Below are positions 35,831-47,695 of a stretch of DNA of 64,000 bases, in pieces. Each line of letters opens with the position of its first letter. The stretch's first letter is position 1. Under the pieces are notes generated by a model, which was not told the origin of the DNA, did no database searches, and saw only the letters and a program-made list of their open reading frames with translations. The position numbers and the translations under genes are program-made. The DNA lies in NCBI RefSeq assembly GCF_003573695.1, contig NC_039361.1, positions 40,221,393-40,285,392 on the forward strand, in the 5' to 3' direction. The stretch is from Papaver somniferum. Lineage: Eukaryota > Streptophyta > Magnoliopsida > Ranunculales > Papaveraceae.

Positions 35831-35965
35831 ATAAAATGAGAAGGAACCACATGGTATTGTTTGTGAAAAAAGGTTATTAACATGGGAATTAAATAAGTTG
35901 CACAACATTAAAGTAATTTCAATCACTAAATTACCAGGCATTATCAAATCGCAAGAAAAAAAGCG

Positions 35966-36035
35966 CTCTTAAGCATAGAGAAGGGTCGGATAGCCCGAGA
36001 GTAGGGACAGCGACAAGTGGCTCTGCTTTCTTCAA
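35966..36035 (-). pseudogene. Severed C-terminus of the CYP706 gene at 42674-44964
   Basis: On the minus strand this reads KAEPLVAVPT and LSDPSL, matching the last residues of the intact P450 (KAEPLVAVPTPRLSDPSLYA, near 51573-51632). The 8 bp 36028-36035 (TTCTTCAA) are duplicated at 42674-42681, so the Mutator-like element lies exactly between this tail and the rest of the exon. Confidence 0.9.
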
Positions 36036-36079
36036 CAATCCTGTTAAAGGGGCGGGTGGTTCCATTGGAGGGGCGGCAA
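36036..36079 (+). repeat. Left terminal inverted repeat of the MULE
   Basis: 44 bp, starting CAATCCTGTT and ending GGGGCGGCAA. It mirrors 42630-42673. Confidence 0.92.
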
Positions 36080-36382
36080 GGGTGATAGAAATATCCCTAT
36101 TATTGGTTAGGGGGTGTCCTATAGGGGAGTGTTAATTGACTAGATTACCCTTTTCACCTCAAATGGACTAATTTACACTTGTTTTTGTGGTTGAAAAGAT
36201 TGAATTGTCCTTCCCATTATTAACCCAATTGAAACTGAAAATCAAAACAGTTTTTTTTCAACTTTCCTTCATCTTCTCTTTCTCCTCCTCTCCACCGCCA
36301 TTAAAACTGATTTTTCATCGTCCTCTTCGATTAATCGGCGAGTTGAAAAATTGATAATCGTTGATTTGAAACTATATTAGAG

Positions 36383-39300
36383 ATGCCGAAGAAGAAGGTT
36401 GACGAAGATTGTAGCCGTTCTAATGAACCAAATCCTCCATAAGGTCAAGAACATCAATTTGAAACTCCTCAACCGTCAAAATCAAGCACAATGACTTATT
36501 TGAGGTATGTTTCGAAAAACCCAGTTAGGGTTTAGTCTATTGTTTGATTTAAGTTAGTTTTGTATGAAAAATTAGGGTTTTGGATCGAAATTGAAACTGG
36601 AAAATGATTTTTGCATGTGAGTTACGGTTGCAAATAACCCAGATACCAACCGTACCTGCATAATTTGAAGAACTTACGGTTGGTAACTACCCAAATACGG
36701 ACCGTACTTTATTTTTTTTTGAGAAATTTGTTAATGTTCGGTTGGTAACGAAACATTAGTTACGAACCGTACATTCTTCTGTATGTTTCAAATACTTTGT
36801 AAGGTTCATATTTGCATCTCACTTACGAACCGTACTTGAGTTTCGGTTTGTAACTTAATGAAAGTTACCAACCGTACATCTTTTTGTATGTTAGGATTTT
36901 TTGAAGTAGTGAGTACGGTTGGTAACTATAGCTGAATTACCAACCGTGGTTTTGTTACGGTTGATCTCGATTCCTTATTTACGAACCGTAATTTTTTGCG
37001 GTTTGTAATTTATGTCTTATTACGAATCGTAATTAAACCTAATCACCATTTTTTTGAGTGTTTTGTTTTCTATATTATTTGTTCTACAATTAGTAAATCA
37101 ATCAATTGTAATGCTTGTGTAGGAATCCTGATAGGGTGAAGAAAAAGAGAGGAAATGACTTAACCCTGATTGATCATACGCCTACCCCTCGCGGTGACAA
37201 GCATTTAGGTGTAGATAATAGAGGCATCCACAAGAATGAGAAGAAGAAGAAGAAGAAGAAGAAGAATAGGTTTGAAATTAAGTTGAGGGAAAAACCTTTG
37301 GCTGAATCTGGAGTTGAGCTAGAAGGAGTGGAACATAATGATCAAGAAGAGGTCGGAGTCGAAACTGACCGTGAAGGCAACGAAAATGAAATTGTGGAGA
37401 AAGAAACTAATAATGATTAAGATGAAGAAGGATTTAAAGGAACCGACGATGATGGAGGGGAAGAAGAGGAAGCAAATGATGAAGAGGAGGAAGATAAAGA
37501 AAATGATGAAAAGGAGGTCGATGAAGAAAATGATGAAGAAAAGGAAGATGAAGAAAATGATGAAGAAAAGGAAGAGGAAGAAAATAATGAAGAGGTAGAA
37601 AATGATGAAGAGGTAGAAAATACCAAGGGAAAAGAGGTAGTTGTAGCTGCACCTCCAAGGCAAAAGAAAGAAAAGAAGACGAGAAAGGAGCCCGCACCGG
37701 AAGGGATGCATATTCCTAAAGGAAAAGATTTGTTATTTCCACCGAAGAAGAATAAAAGACCTTGGGGCGAGGCCCCAGATAAGTCTTCAATCTTATTTAG
37801 TTATACCGGTTCCTGGTCCGCAAAAGTCTGTCAGATAAGGGTATGTATTTTGTTACTTTTATTAAAACATTCATTATTTTGATACATTTTGTTTGTTTAT
37901 TTCAGTTCACCATAATATGCTTATATTTTTGTATATTTGTTTTCTTAGGACCACGCAAGATGCATTAAATTGCTCAAGCGTCAAAGGGGTAAACATTGGC
38001 CATTAAGTCAAGAATGTGCTTTGGTTCGCAATCTAGTGGCTAGTACAAGACTAGGACCTGGAATTCTTCACCTTCAATCGGATTATGATAGTGTTGTGGT
38101 CTATGCCTTCAGGGAACGATATTGGCTTGAAACCGATACGTTTCATCTTCCATTTGGAGAGATGACAATAACACCGGACGATGTGAAGCAAATTACTGAC
38201 CTTGAAGTTGAAGGACAATCTGTGTTTGAAGGTTTCGACAACAACATGTCTTGGACTGACCTTTATATCCTTGTTCAAGAAACACTTGGGTGGGAGAAAG
38301 ATGAAATTGAGATGGAGTTTCAGTTGGCTGGTGGTTATGACCCTGTTGAACCACATAAACCAAAAATCATCAAAAAGCTATTGTTGAAGAATCTGAGGAC
38401 CAAGTTTGAAGGAACAGCAGCAAAGGAAAGGGAAGGTCAGGTGATGGATGAAACAACAGTTAGGCGTACAACCACAACGTATTTGTTGTATTCTCTTGGG
38501 ACCGTATTCTTTCCCGATAACTCGGGAAATAGGGTCAATGTTCATTACCTACAACTGTTGAAGAATTTGGACAACATCAAAAACTATTCGTGGGACACTG
38601 CAACCCTTGCATATTTACTTGACAGCCTAAGAAAGGCCTCTAGGGTTGGAGCTACTGAAATTGCCGGGAATGTTGCGCTTCTAATGGTAAGTTTGGTTAC
38701 ATTTTTCTTTGTTTTTTATATTTTTAGTCATGTGTCAATTGTTTATAATTAAATTATTTTTTAGGCATGGGTATATGACCACTTTCCGAGCCTGAGACCT
38801 CCTACTGAGTGGGAAGAACATGATTATGGCCCTACGGGAAAGAAGTTCAAGTTCACTGGCAGACAACTAAGGAACAAAGAGGAGAAGCTCATTCAAATGA
38901 GGGAGAAAATAGATGCTTTCACTGTTGAAGATGTTATCTTTGACCCTTATTTGAGGATTGAAAACGGAGTTGATGTTCCTAGGTTCACAGAGACCGCAGG
39001 TTACAATGGACCATTGTATCATCCCAAAGGTTACGTTATAACCAATCCTCGTCGAACTCTACGCCAAATTGCTCATATTCAACAAAGGGTTGTAGAGGAA
39101 AACTTCAAATTATCCAAGCAAGGATCCGAGACAAAAGGCCCCACCATTGTGCTCAACTACATGCCAACTCCAACGGTTGATGCTTGGAACAACCGCCATG
39201 AAGAAAGATACCAATTCGCAGTGGGAGAGGCAATTCCTTATAACAACACGAAAGAAGCCACTGCTGATTACATGGGTTGGTATTCTCATTTTGGTCACCC

Positions 39301-39753
39301 ATATGTGATCAATAATGATCCGGAGGCCCAACCATATATTCAAGAGGCTATGTCCCAAAGGAAGGCGGTCGACGAGACTAAAGAGAAAAAAGGTCTATTT
39401 GGTTTGACTTGGAAGAAGCTATATTTCATGTCGGTACATAATTTTTTTATCCTCATGACTTTGGATTTTAAGATTAATGATTATTATGAAATAATCTCTT
39501 AACACTCTTTTTGATATGTGAATAGAAAGAGCGAGGACAAGCTTTGGCAAATAGCATGACTTCATGCATCCGTCGTAATGGTGTGCTTAAAGCTCGTGAA
39601 CAAAAGATCTTGCAAGACCAAATAAGGAACATGCATAATCCAAACATGGCAGAAATGTATGAGGGGTTGGTCACGGACGAAAGAGGCTTAAAGAGGAGTA
39701 GAAACTCTCTTGGAGGTGAGGCTCAACCATATTTTCCTTTGGCCTTGGCTTAG
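36383..39753 (+). pseudogene. Plant mobile domain (PMD) protein gene carried by the MULE
   Basis: Five exons join in phase: 36383-36504, 37123-37840, 37949-38686, 38765-39433 and 39526-39753. All introns are GT..AG. The product would be about 820 residues. It has a Lys-rich start with a poly-Lys run from GAA/AAG repeats, a long Glu/Asp-rich stretch (37420-37620), then a PMD-like domain. Landmarks are a WPLSQEC..LVR segment, ETDTFHLPFGEMTITPDD, and AWVYDHFPSLRPP at the start of exon 4. PMD proteins occur in plants both as host genes and inside MULEs and Tat elements. In-frame TAA codons at 36440-36442 and 37418-37420 disable it unless a start downstream of 37420 is used. The reading frame after 37420 is open to 39753, which suggests recent decay. 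Confidence 0.8.
36610..37045. repeat. Left subterminal array of TACGGTTGGTAA words (in PMD intron 1)
   Basis: About 15 copies of TACGGTTGGTAAC-like or TTACCAACCGTA-like words lie in both orientations, roughly 30 bp apart. All lie inside the intron 36505-37122. The same word fills the first intron of the transposase gene on the other side. Confidence 0.85.
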
Positions 39754-42411
39754 TGTAGCATATTTCTCGGCTAGAGCCTGACCAATCTCGGTATCGGCAA
39801 ACGTTCCTCCAAATTGTTGATCAAAAATTGTTTCACGGAATGATAATTGTTTCCAAAAGGGATCAACATCTTGAATCGGGATCACTTTGTCTTGGTATGT
39901 GGCTATAACATGCCGACATGGGAGTCCCAAACTTGTCATGTTTGGACAAACACACTCTTCTTCATAATCCCCAAATTCATAATGTTGTACTTCATACATT
40001 ATCTTACCAATAGCGCGGTGCGAAACTTGATGTGTAATTCCCCTTAGCCACTTATTGTCTAACCATTTGGTGTGTTATTTACTTCGGCTTTTTTCAAAAG
40101 ACTCCGTAACTCTATCGTGATCACGACGGAAATACGAATCCATGGCTTCGAATAGCGTAACTAACCCACCATTACAACTATAAGTTTCTTCTTCAACCGG
40201 TTGTGAGATGACTCGTCGTACTTGTAGATTGGTTGTCATAGTGCCTATATTTGTTAGTGAACACCGATACGAACTTCTATTTGTGCGGATCCAACCAATT
40301 ATCCAACAAATACTTCACAACACTTGGATAACCTATTTCCAATGAGCCACTAACATACGAGCTCTATCCTCATGTTCATCCACGGTGATAGAATAGGTCA
40401 AGGCTCTCCACTCCGTTTTGAAACTTTCCCATTTTAGTTCCGCCAACTTGTCATCCTTCTTAAATTTCTCTTTGGCATACTTTTGTTGATGTAACGGTAG
40501 TTTCTTTATTCTATCCATTTCGCTTTTTTTGGTTGGACGGACAAGGCGCATGCACTTAGTTTCAATACTTTTCCACAAGTGGAACGTGCAAAGAAGGTTA
40601 TGAGCTTCCGGGAAAACCCTCCTTATTGCATTCAACAAAGCTTGTTCCTTGTCGGTAATAATCACCTTTGGAGTATATCCCTCTACGTAGAATAGCTTCA
40701 CTTGGTTTAATGCCCACACATAGCTCTCTTCGAGCTCATCTTTCAAGAAGCAAAAAGCAACACTAAAAGGAGCATTGGTAGAAGTTTGCCCGACAAAGTT
40801 CAACAACGGCATCTCAAACTTGTTGGTTTTGTATGTGCAATCCATTAGAAGGATTTGATGAGAGCACCGTGCCAACTTCACAAACTCAGGATTAGCCAAC
40901 AAAAGATGTCTTATTCGTCCTTTCTCATCATCATCGTGGAAAACCGAGTAATTATTCGCCTCCCCCAAATGCCTTAATTGTTGCATTTCGTTCCTTTGTT
41001 CCCATTTCTTAGCCTTCAATTTTGTTCTTGTGTTGTAGATGTTAGCCAAAGAAGAAGCATTTTGTGGGTTTTTTTCCTTTAAGTGAGCGAGGATATCAAC
41101 GGGATTCATACGAATTTGTGTCAGTGACTCTACGATCTTCTATTCTTCTTCGGTAAGGCGTCCAGCATACGAATGTGATAGCAAACTCTCCGGTATATGG
41201 TGGTTATGACTACCACATACAACTTTATCCAAAAACCACCTTTTTGCCGCGTTCTTTTTAAATTGAAGCTTGAAGGGGCATCGGGTCTTCTTAGTGAACG
41301 TAGTTTGCTTCCTCTTTGCCTTTGCTACTTGCACGGTACCCTTTTTTGCATGACTTCTATGTTGTCCACTACACTCGCAAACCATTTGAAAGGCACTTTC
41401 ACTAGTGGTACCATTACAAACTATGATACACATAATCAACTTGCCTCGTTCTCTAGCCCAATGCTTTGCATCATCTTTTTCCTCCCCTGTCTCCTCGGTT
41501 AAATAGTGAGAGCTAGAATCTTGGGTGAGAAGTTGATTTTCTAAAGGTTGTTCATCCATTAGGGGAGGTACACTCACGATCTGGACAACAATACACCCAC
41601 ATTAGTCTAAACAAGAACAAAACGAAAATATATATAAAGTTATGGTTGGACACGACAAGGAAATACAAACCGTAACAGAGATACGGTTCGTAATTACAAT
41701 CACTTACAAACTGTAACACAACTACGGTTGGTAGTAGTCCTCCCGTAACAAACCGTAAATAGGGTGAAATGAAAATGAAAACATACAGATCATTATATGA
41801 TCGGTAAAAAACACAGATCACAAACTGTAACACAATTACGGCTGGTAGCTATTTACATATTACCAATCGTAAGAAGTGCAGTAAATACTTCCATGCACGT
41901 GATGAGTTACGGTTGGTAACTACTGAAGAACATAACCAACCGTACTGAAATTGCGGTTCGACTCGAAAATTTTATACTAACCGTAACTTGTATTACGATT
42001 GAGTTTTTCCCCAAATTGAACCAATTACGGTTGGTATTGGAAACTTTACGAACCGTAACATGCAATTACGGTTGATAACTAGCTAATTACCAACCGTAAG
42101 TTCTTCTGAAATTTTTTAAAATTTGATTTTTTTACGTACTTTAAAGAATTTTAAGCAACAAAAAGCCAATGAGAACTAGTTTAGAAGTATACCTGGTCAT
42201 TTTCAGTTGCTGGTTCTTCACTTTGTTGGCTAATTTCTTCAATTGGTTGAGATTGACCTTCACTATGGGTTAAAACATCTCTACCATCTAAGAAATACTC
42301 CATATCAGGATCTCCATCAAGGGGTATGTAGTATTTGTTTTCTCTATCGTATAGAGATTCACCCATCTCAAATTTGCCACTAGAATAACTCATTTTGGTT
42401 GAGGGAATCAA
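39688..42411 (-). pseudogene. MULE transposase (FAR1-like), degenerate
   Basis: Exon 1 is 42411-42193; intron 1 is 42192-41581; the main exon runs from 41580. In order: an acidic N-terminus, a FAR1-type DNA-binding region with CPFKLQFKK and CGSHNHH, the MULE core with LLMDCTYKTNKFEMPLLN (first Asp), KVIITDKEQALLNAI (second Asp) and CTFHLWKSI, then a SWIM zinc finger CVCPNMTSLGLPCRH near 39930. The enzyme would cut and paste the element by its terminal repeats. An in-frame TAG at about 41141, a stop with frameshift near 40330, further stops to 40080 and a shift near 40000 break it. The last frame ends at 39688, overlapping the tail of the PMD gene. Confidence 0.88.
41655..42105. repeat. Right subterminal array of TACGGTTGGTAA words (in transposase intron 1)
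   Basis: About 17 copies of the same word as in 36610-37045 lie in both orientations (for example GTTACGGTTGGTAAC at 41915 and TTACCAACCGTAAG near 42090). They sit inside the intron 41581-42192. The two arrays lie at nearly equal distance from their terminal repeats. Confidence 0.85.
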
Positions 42412-42629
42412 AATCTAGGGTTTCACAAATATCACATAAGTTTTCTTTTTCTTCTCTTCTAATTTTGTTTTATAACTCTAAAAATCTGATTTTAGAGTTA
42501 TTATAAGTGAAAATTAATTAACAACACTAATCTTGATTATTAATAATAAGGATTAATTGGTCATTTCCATATTTTTTCGATAAGGGACACTTGAATTACC
42601 ACCTAATGACCCTTTTTGTCTTTTTAGGT

Positions 42630-42673
42630 TTGCCGCCCCTCCAATGGAACCACCCGCCCCTTTAACAGGATTG
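42630..42673 (-). repeat. Right terminal inverted repeat of the MULE
   Basis: 44 bp, starting TTGCCGCCCC and ending TTAACAGGATTG in plus orientation, the reverse complement of 36036-36079. The P450 reading frame runs into it and yields an artificial tail. Confidence 0.92.
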
Positions 42674-44964
42674 TTCTTCAAACCAATTCCAAACTTCTCG
42701 TCAAGATTTAACTTAGCAGAGTCGGGCATATTCCATTCGAACAAATGCAGAAGGGTCGCTGATTCATACATAACCATTCTTTCGGCCATAGCTATTCCCG
42801 CACATATTCTTCGGCCTGATCCGAACGGAAAATACTTGAAGTCGTTACCACTGAAATCAAATTTTCCGTTGAAAAATCTATCGGGGTTGAACTCAGTCGG
42901 GTTTACCCAAATTGAAGGATCTCTATGTATTGCCCACACATTTACGAAAACCCTTGCCCCTTTTGGGATGAAATAACCGCCCACGGTGCAAGATGAGCTT
43001 GGACAGTGAGGGATCAGGAGTGGGAGCGCTGGGTGCAGACGTAACACCTCTTTCATTACAGACTGCAAGTAATGAAGTTGAGGGAGGTGCGATTCTTCTA
43101 CATTCTTATCTTTACCTGCAACTCTATCCAATTTCTCTTGAGCTTTTCTTATTGTTTCGGGATTGTTCATCAACTCGGCAATCCCCCATTCGACTGTGTT
43201 TGACGTTGTTTCCGTTCCACCCACAACCATATCCTGATCAAAATACAAATGAATTTGAAATGAGCTGATATTGTTCTAGAAATAAAACTGAAATAAAGTT
43301 TTTGAACCAATTTATAAGGAGCATCATACCATTAGTAAGGCCTTGAGATGATTCATTGTAAATGGCACTTTAGAATTTTCTTCATCCTTCAACTTCAACA
43401 AAAGCTGCAGAAAATCCTTACTATCATGACTCTCTTCTTTACCTTGTTCCATTTTTAGGCATTGCTCTATCATTGAATCAAATATTCTATCAAACCTTAA
43501 AAACCGAACATGTATCTTTTTTTTAATTCCTTGTATATCGAACCGAGCCAAACTTGGAAAAAAGTCTGAAACATTAGGTGCTCCTATAAGTGCAGTCATC
43601 TCAGAAACAACTTGTTTAAATTCTCCACCGATTTTAGTACGGTCGTCACCCTTTAAAGTGCCACCCCACATCATGCTCGTAATCACGTTAAGTATAGTCA
43701 AAAACATTTGTTCACCAACATCAACTGGAGATCCAGTCTTGCTATGAACATGTTGCACCAATCTTCTTACCTATCAAAATCGATCAAAATATTAAATTTC
43801 TAGCATACTTCTCAGGAGCCCAGGAACGGAATCATTATAGCACTTACGTGTTCCAAAAATTCTAAACAAACCTTGGGAAATCGCATAGTGACAAAGAAGC
43901 TTTTGGAGGCTTGGATTTAAATTTTTGGGTTATATGTCATTCACAATGTGGATTCAAACATTTTACTTCTACACTTATTCTTACACCTTATTTATATTGG
44001 GATCAGATTTTTTTCTTCTCAATTTCTCACAGAACGTTGTATCAAATTCTCTATCACTAAGAGCAAGGATTATTGGGGTTGAGAGCCTCCTTTCAAAATG
44101 AAAAATTTGATCAAATTTGATCATACTATTTACCTTCTCTTTCGGTTAAAGGAGTGAGTGTACGAAAACGGCAAACAATTATGTTGCCTTATGAAATTAA
44201 AATGAAAAGAAAACGGCAAATGTTTTGCCTTAGGAAAAAAAAAAAATTATGTTGCCTTATGAAATTATGTTGCCTTATCATCCCTCTGCTCCACGGTGGA
44301 TTTCTCTTTTTCATTTTGAAAGGAATAAACTCTAAAACTGTCTATCCCATAATTCTTGTTGTAAAACTTGGTTTACATATTAAAGGGAAAAAAGCACAAA
44401 AATTTAGAAAATAAATCAAATCAAAGTTACCTACCTCTTTATGACGAAGTGAATGAACTGCATCCATAGAATGATTACTAAGCATTTCTCGTACGCAAAC
44501 TTTTCTTAACATTCTCCACTCTGGTCCTCACGGTAACCATGCAATATCTTTAAGTGATAGTTCTACCAGCCACAGGAACATCATGGTTGGCAAATGTCGT
44601 GTCGTGATCTTTCAATACTTCCTTAGCCAGAGATGGTGAACTAATTACAATACCCAACTTATTACCGAGTTGAAGTTTAAAAATTGGCCCAAATTTCTGA
44701 GCTAACTCAGTATAGTAAGTATGTAGCTCAGGATCTAGAAAAGGTAAGCTGCCGAGTATCGGGAAGCCACGAGGACCCGTCACCCGGTGGTAACTGTTGG
44801 TTTGGGTTCTTCTTTTTGATCATCCATTTGATGATAAAAAAGATGGAGAAAACTAAAATGAGTACTGAGAGGAAGAAAGTTTGATTAGACGTAAAAGTTG
44901 CAATTGCGCGTGGGAAGTTGGATGCGCTTGTTTTGATCATAATTTTTGCTCCTATGGGTTTCAA
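42674..44964 (-). pseudogene. CYP706-family P450 gene, disrupted by MULE insertion
   Basis: Three exons as in the intact paralogue: 44964-44435, 43770-43330, and 43233 to the MULE at 42674. The last 20 or so residues are at 35966-36035. It retains the LPPG hinge region, the I-helix VGGTETT, the K-helix EVLRLHP, FNPDRF, and the heme loop FGSGRRICAG. Further damage: a 7-base duplication in the hinge (CGGGTGA twice, near 44780), a frameshift and stop near 44550-44520, and an early exon 1 break. The gene was therefore already decaying or was damaged after the insertion. It is closely related to 51572-53625, 8 kb away in the same orientation, so the two arose by tandem duplication. Confidence 0.92.
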
Positions 44965-45200
44965 AGAGGAATGGGCAAGTGATTATGCCGTATACGTAGT
45001 TTTTATCTCTTCTCTCTACATGTGTTTAGGAATATGGAATGTGTTTAGGAATATGGATGAGTTTGGCCAGATGAGTGGAGGTTTTTGATTAGGGAAAAAT
45101 TAGGCACATGCCCAAAAAAAATAATATTTTCATTGTCAGGTCCACAATTAATTTTAGGTACTGTGACACGCATAATTATTTTCGTGATACCCATAATTAT
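44965..45200. other. Upstream spacer of the disrupted P450, no gene
   Basis: TATGCCGTATACG near 44987 and a TTTTTATCTCTTCTCTC leader precede the start. A GTGTTTAGGAATATGGA phrase repeats twice near 45025-45055. No clear TATA box was identified. Confidence 0.35.
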
Positions 45201-45960
45201 ATGAAATTATTAAAAATGTCTGCATGACGGATTATGCATCCGCATGACGGGTTATGCATCAGGGGATAATTGGTAACGTAACTTGGATATAACATATCTA
45301 AAAGTCCGCACTTTGGAATTTTACAAATTTTATATCGTTGGAAATCTTTTTAAGAGAGCTACGCAACGAGTACAAACAACAATATCAAATTTTTGTTTTT
45401 CACGGAAAAATCGGAGGTGATCATCATTTCAGGCAAAATTTCGAAAACTGACTACATAACCATTATGCAGCCACCAAAAAAGATGCATAACACATTCTGC
45501 AGACGCATAACGAATTATGCAACCATTTTCTCGACTGCATAACAAAGTTATGCATCTATAACAAGTTATGTAACCATTGTTTTGGTTGATTTTAGTGTGT
45601 ACATAAAAAATGATGCATAATACAGTATGCATCCATATTTACGGATGCATATCAGGTTATGCATCTATTTTCTTGATGCATAAAAGATTGTGCAACAATT
45701 TTCTCGATGCATAATGCATTGTAGTCATATTTTCACGACTGCATAACATGTTATGTAGATATTATTGTAGGTGCGTGACAAGTTATGCAACCTTATTTTT
45801 TTGTTGGTTTCAATACTAAGAAAAAAGTAGCTGCATAACGTGTTATGGAACCGTTTTCTGGACTGCATAATAAGTTATGAAAAAAAACTGCAGAACGTGT
45901 TATGCAACCAATTTCGAGAATGCATAGGGAAGGATGCATACACTTCTTAACCAATAAGTC
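45200..45960. repeat. Array of palindromic GCATAAC..GTTATGC words
   Basis: About 16 copies of TGCATAAC or GTTATGCA lie 30-60 bp apart, often as a pair separated by 2-4 bases (for example GCATAACATGTTATG). ACCATTTTCTCGACTG-type spacers repeat. No coding frame. The layout parallels the arrays at 26212-26720 and inside the MULE, but uses a different word. Confidence 0.8.
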
Positions 45961-47344
45961 CAACATAGCTAACTTAATTAAATTTAGTATTTCAAACATC
46001 AACCAAAGCATTTAGCGCCACCCATACATAACCTTATAACAGTTGAAAGCATATATATCTAGTTATATATGAATAGAAAAACATGACTCCATAATTCATA
46101 GGTGGAATCTAACCACCTGCATATACATGATAGAACTGGAGCTCACAGCCTAAAGAAATGTTTGCAAAATGAGTGGGACGGTTGCAAGCTTGTAGATGCG
46201 AGTTTGTAAATTCATGGAGCAACAGTTTTAGATCAGGAGTTGGTTAGCCAGTGGTCACCCACCAACAAGGTAGAATAGAGATGCACATACAAGAGACAGA
46301 CACACTTGCAGTCACAATACCATATCGTAGGTGGAGATGATAGGTTGTGGATTGTGGAAGCCAAAAAGAGGCAGAATCTCTGCATTTGTCTTGAATAATC
46401 TGATGCCAAAAAGATTCTCTATTCGTGGAATCCCCAGAACCACTTTGCGAGGAGTGAGCTATTCCTTTGTCGCAAACTCTTGAACCTCAAACCACCAGTG
46501 GACATATCTTCACGCCCTTGTTTTCATATAAGTTAAATGAAAACCTTGAGTTCCATCCTCCGTCACCTTAACAAAGTTCCTGATTTTTTTCTCGAGAGAC
46601 AGTCTATAATCGATATCGAAGCTTTAATAGAATAGGAAGTACACTACAATTTCTAAGAAAACAATTTAGCAGTCATTCTCCCACCCTCAGATAGCATTTC
46701 AGTATCCATCTGTAAAGATTTCCGTCAACCCTTTAATTCTTAAAACATGAGATCTAGTATTCCCATCGTTAGCAATTCATATAACTTCAATGAGGAATTT
46801 CCAAATATACTGAAGAATCTTTTGATTAAATGGGTTTGTGAACAACAATCCGTAAACATTAAATTTATCAACCAAAACTTTCTTCGAATCAAAGTTTTAA
46901 GAATGAAATCAGACTCTTATCGAAGAACAATCAAAGTTTTTATGAAAAATTTGCCAAAAGTTTCGTTTAAAAAACACCAGATCTGAAAGCTCAAAGTAAA
47001 GAGAAGAGTTAAGAAAAGGGTTTGTCCTTTTAAAACCAATTGCTGATGTACATCATCTCCTTCATTGTTTATACAGCTTCATCAATAAAATCTATTCACT
47101 TTCGGACACTCATCTCGCAGAATCCCTAGCAGATGAAGAACATGGAAAGAGAAGAATAAAGAAGAATAACTTTTCACGAAGAAAATAATTTTCCAAAAAA
47201 TGGGTTTGCTGATAATTTTTCACGAAGAAATGGGTGCGCCCATGAACTTTTCCAACGGTGGGTTTGACAGTGTAAAAATCTGAAAAATGGGTGTGTATTA
47301 TGCCGTACGTAACAAGATTATGTCGGGCCCACTTTCAGTCATTT
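45961..47344. other. Spacer without recognisable gene
   Basis: AT-rich. The 79-codon frame at 46747-46986 (basic, Asn/Lys-rich) resembles nothing I know. TCCAAAAAATGGG and CACGAAGAAA phrases repeat near 47160-47240. The sequence may belong to the same element as the GCATAAC array, but no boundaries are clear. Confidence 0.35.
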
Positions 47345-47360
47345 TCTCACACAGGTGAAC
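47345..47360. repeat. Left 16-bp target duplication of the gypsy/L1 insertion
   Basis: TCTCACACAGGTGAAC here is identical to 51155-51170. Confidence 0.85.
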
Positions 47361-47695
47361 TTTTCTAGCAAGGGAAAACTAACAAGGCTAAAAACTCTAT
47401 ATGAGAACACTCCCCCACACTTAAACTTTACATTGTCCTCAATGTAAAATTTAGTCAATCAAAGTAAAGTTCAAGATGGGAAATTCATAACATGATATAT
47501 ATACACACAATAAGAAAATAAAATGCATAATAAAAACTCATACTCCAACTCATAACTATTTCTGAACAATAGAGGATAAACACTAAACAAGCTATTTAGT
47601 TGGCATCTAATCCCAACTCAGCCAATATATATACCTCATCGTCAAGAAAAAAAAATTCCATCTACTTAGAAAGGCTAGTGTTTATTCTAAATTGT

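Larger units (their letters stand above)
36036..42673. mobile_element. Autonomous-type Mutator-like element (MULE) with two convergent genes
   Basis: Terminal inverted repeats of 44 bp (36036-36079 and 42630-42673) begin CAATCCTGTTAAAGGGGCGG and are identical over the bases I compared. The 8-bp flank TTCTTCAA is duplicated on both sides; Mutator usually makes 8-11 bp. Inside are a plant-mobile-domain gene on the plus strand and a FAR1/MULE transposase on the minus strand, meeting at 39688-39753. Both genes have a short first exon near the terminus, then an intron of about 615 bp filled with TACGGTTGGTAA-type words. Both genes carry stops, so this copy is inactive, but the identical inverted repeats suggest recent insertion. 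Confidence 0.9.

Noticed and set aside
37319..37711. Overlapping minus frames opposite the acidic stretch of the PMD gene
   Set aside because: They are complements of Glu/Asp-rich GAA/GAT repeats and give Phe/Leu/Ile-rich junk. The plus frame has exons in phase on both sides.
42993..43268. Plus frames opposite the P450 third exon (also 51952-52221)
   Set aside because: They mirror the coding strand of the P450s and occur in both copies only because the copies are related.
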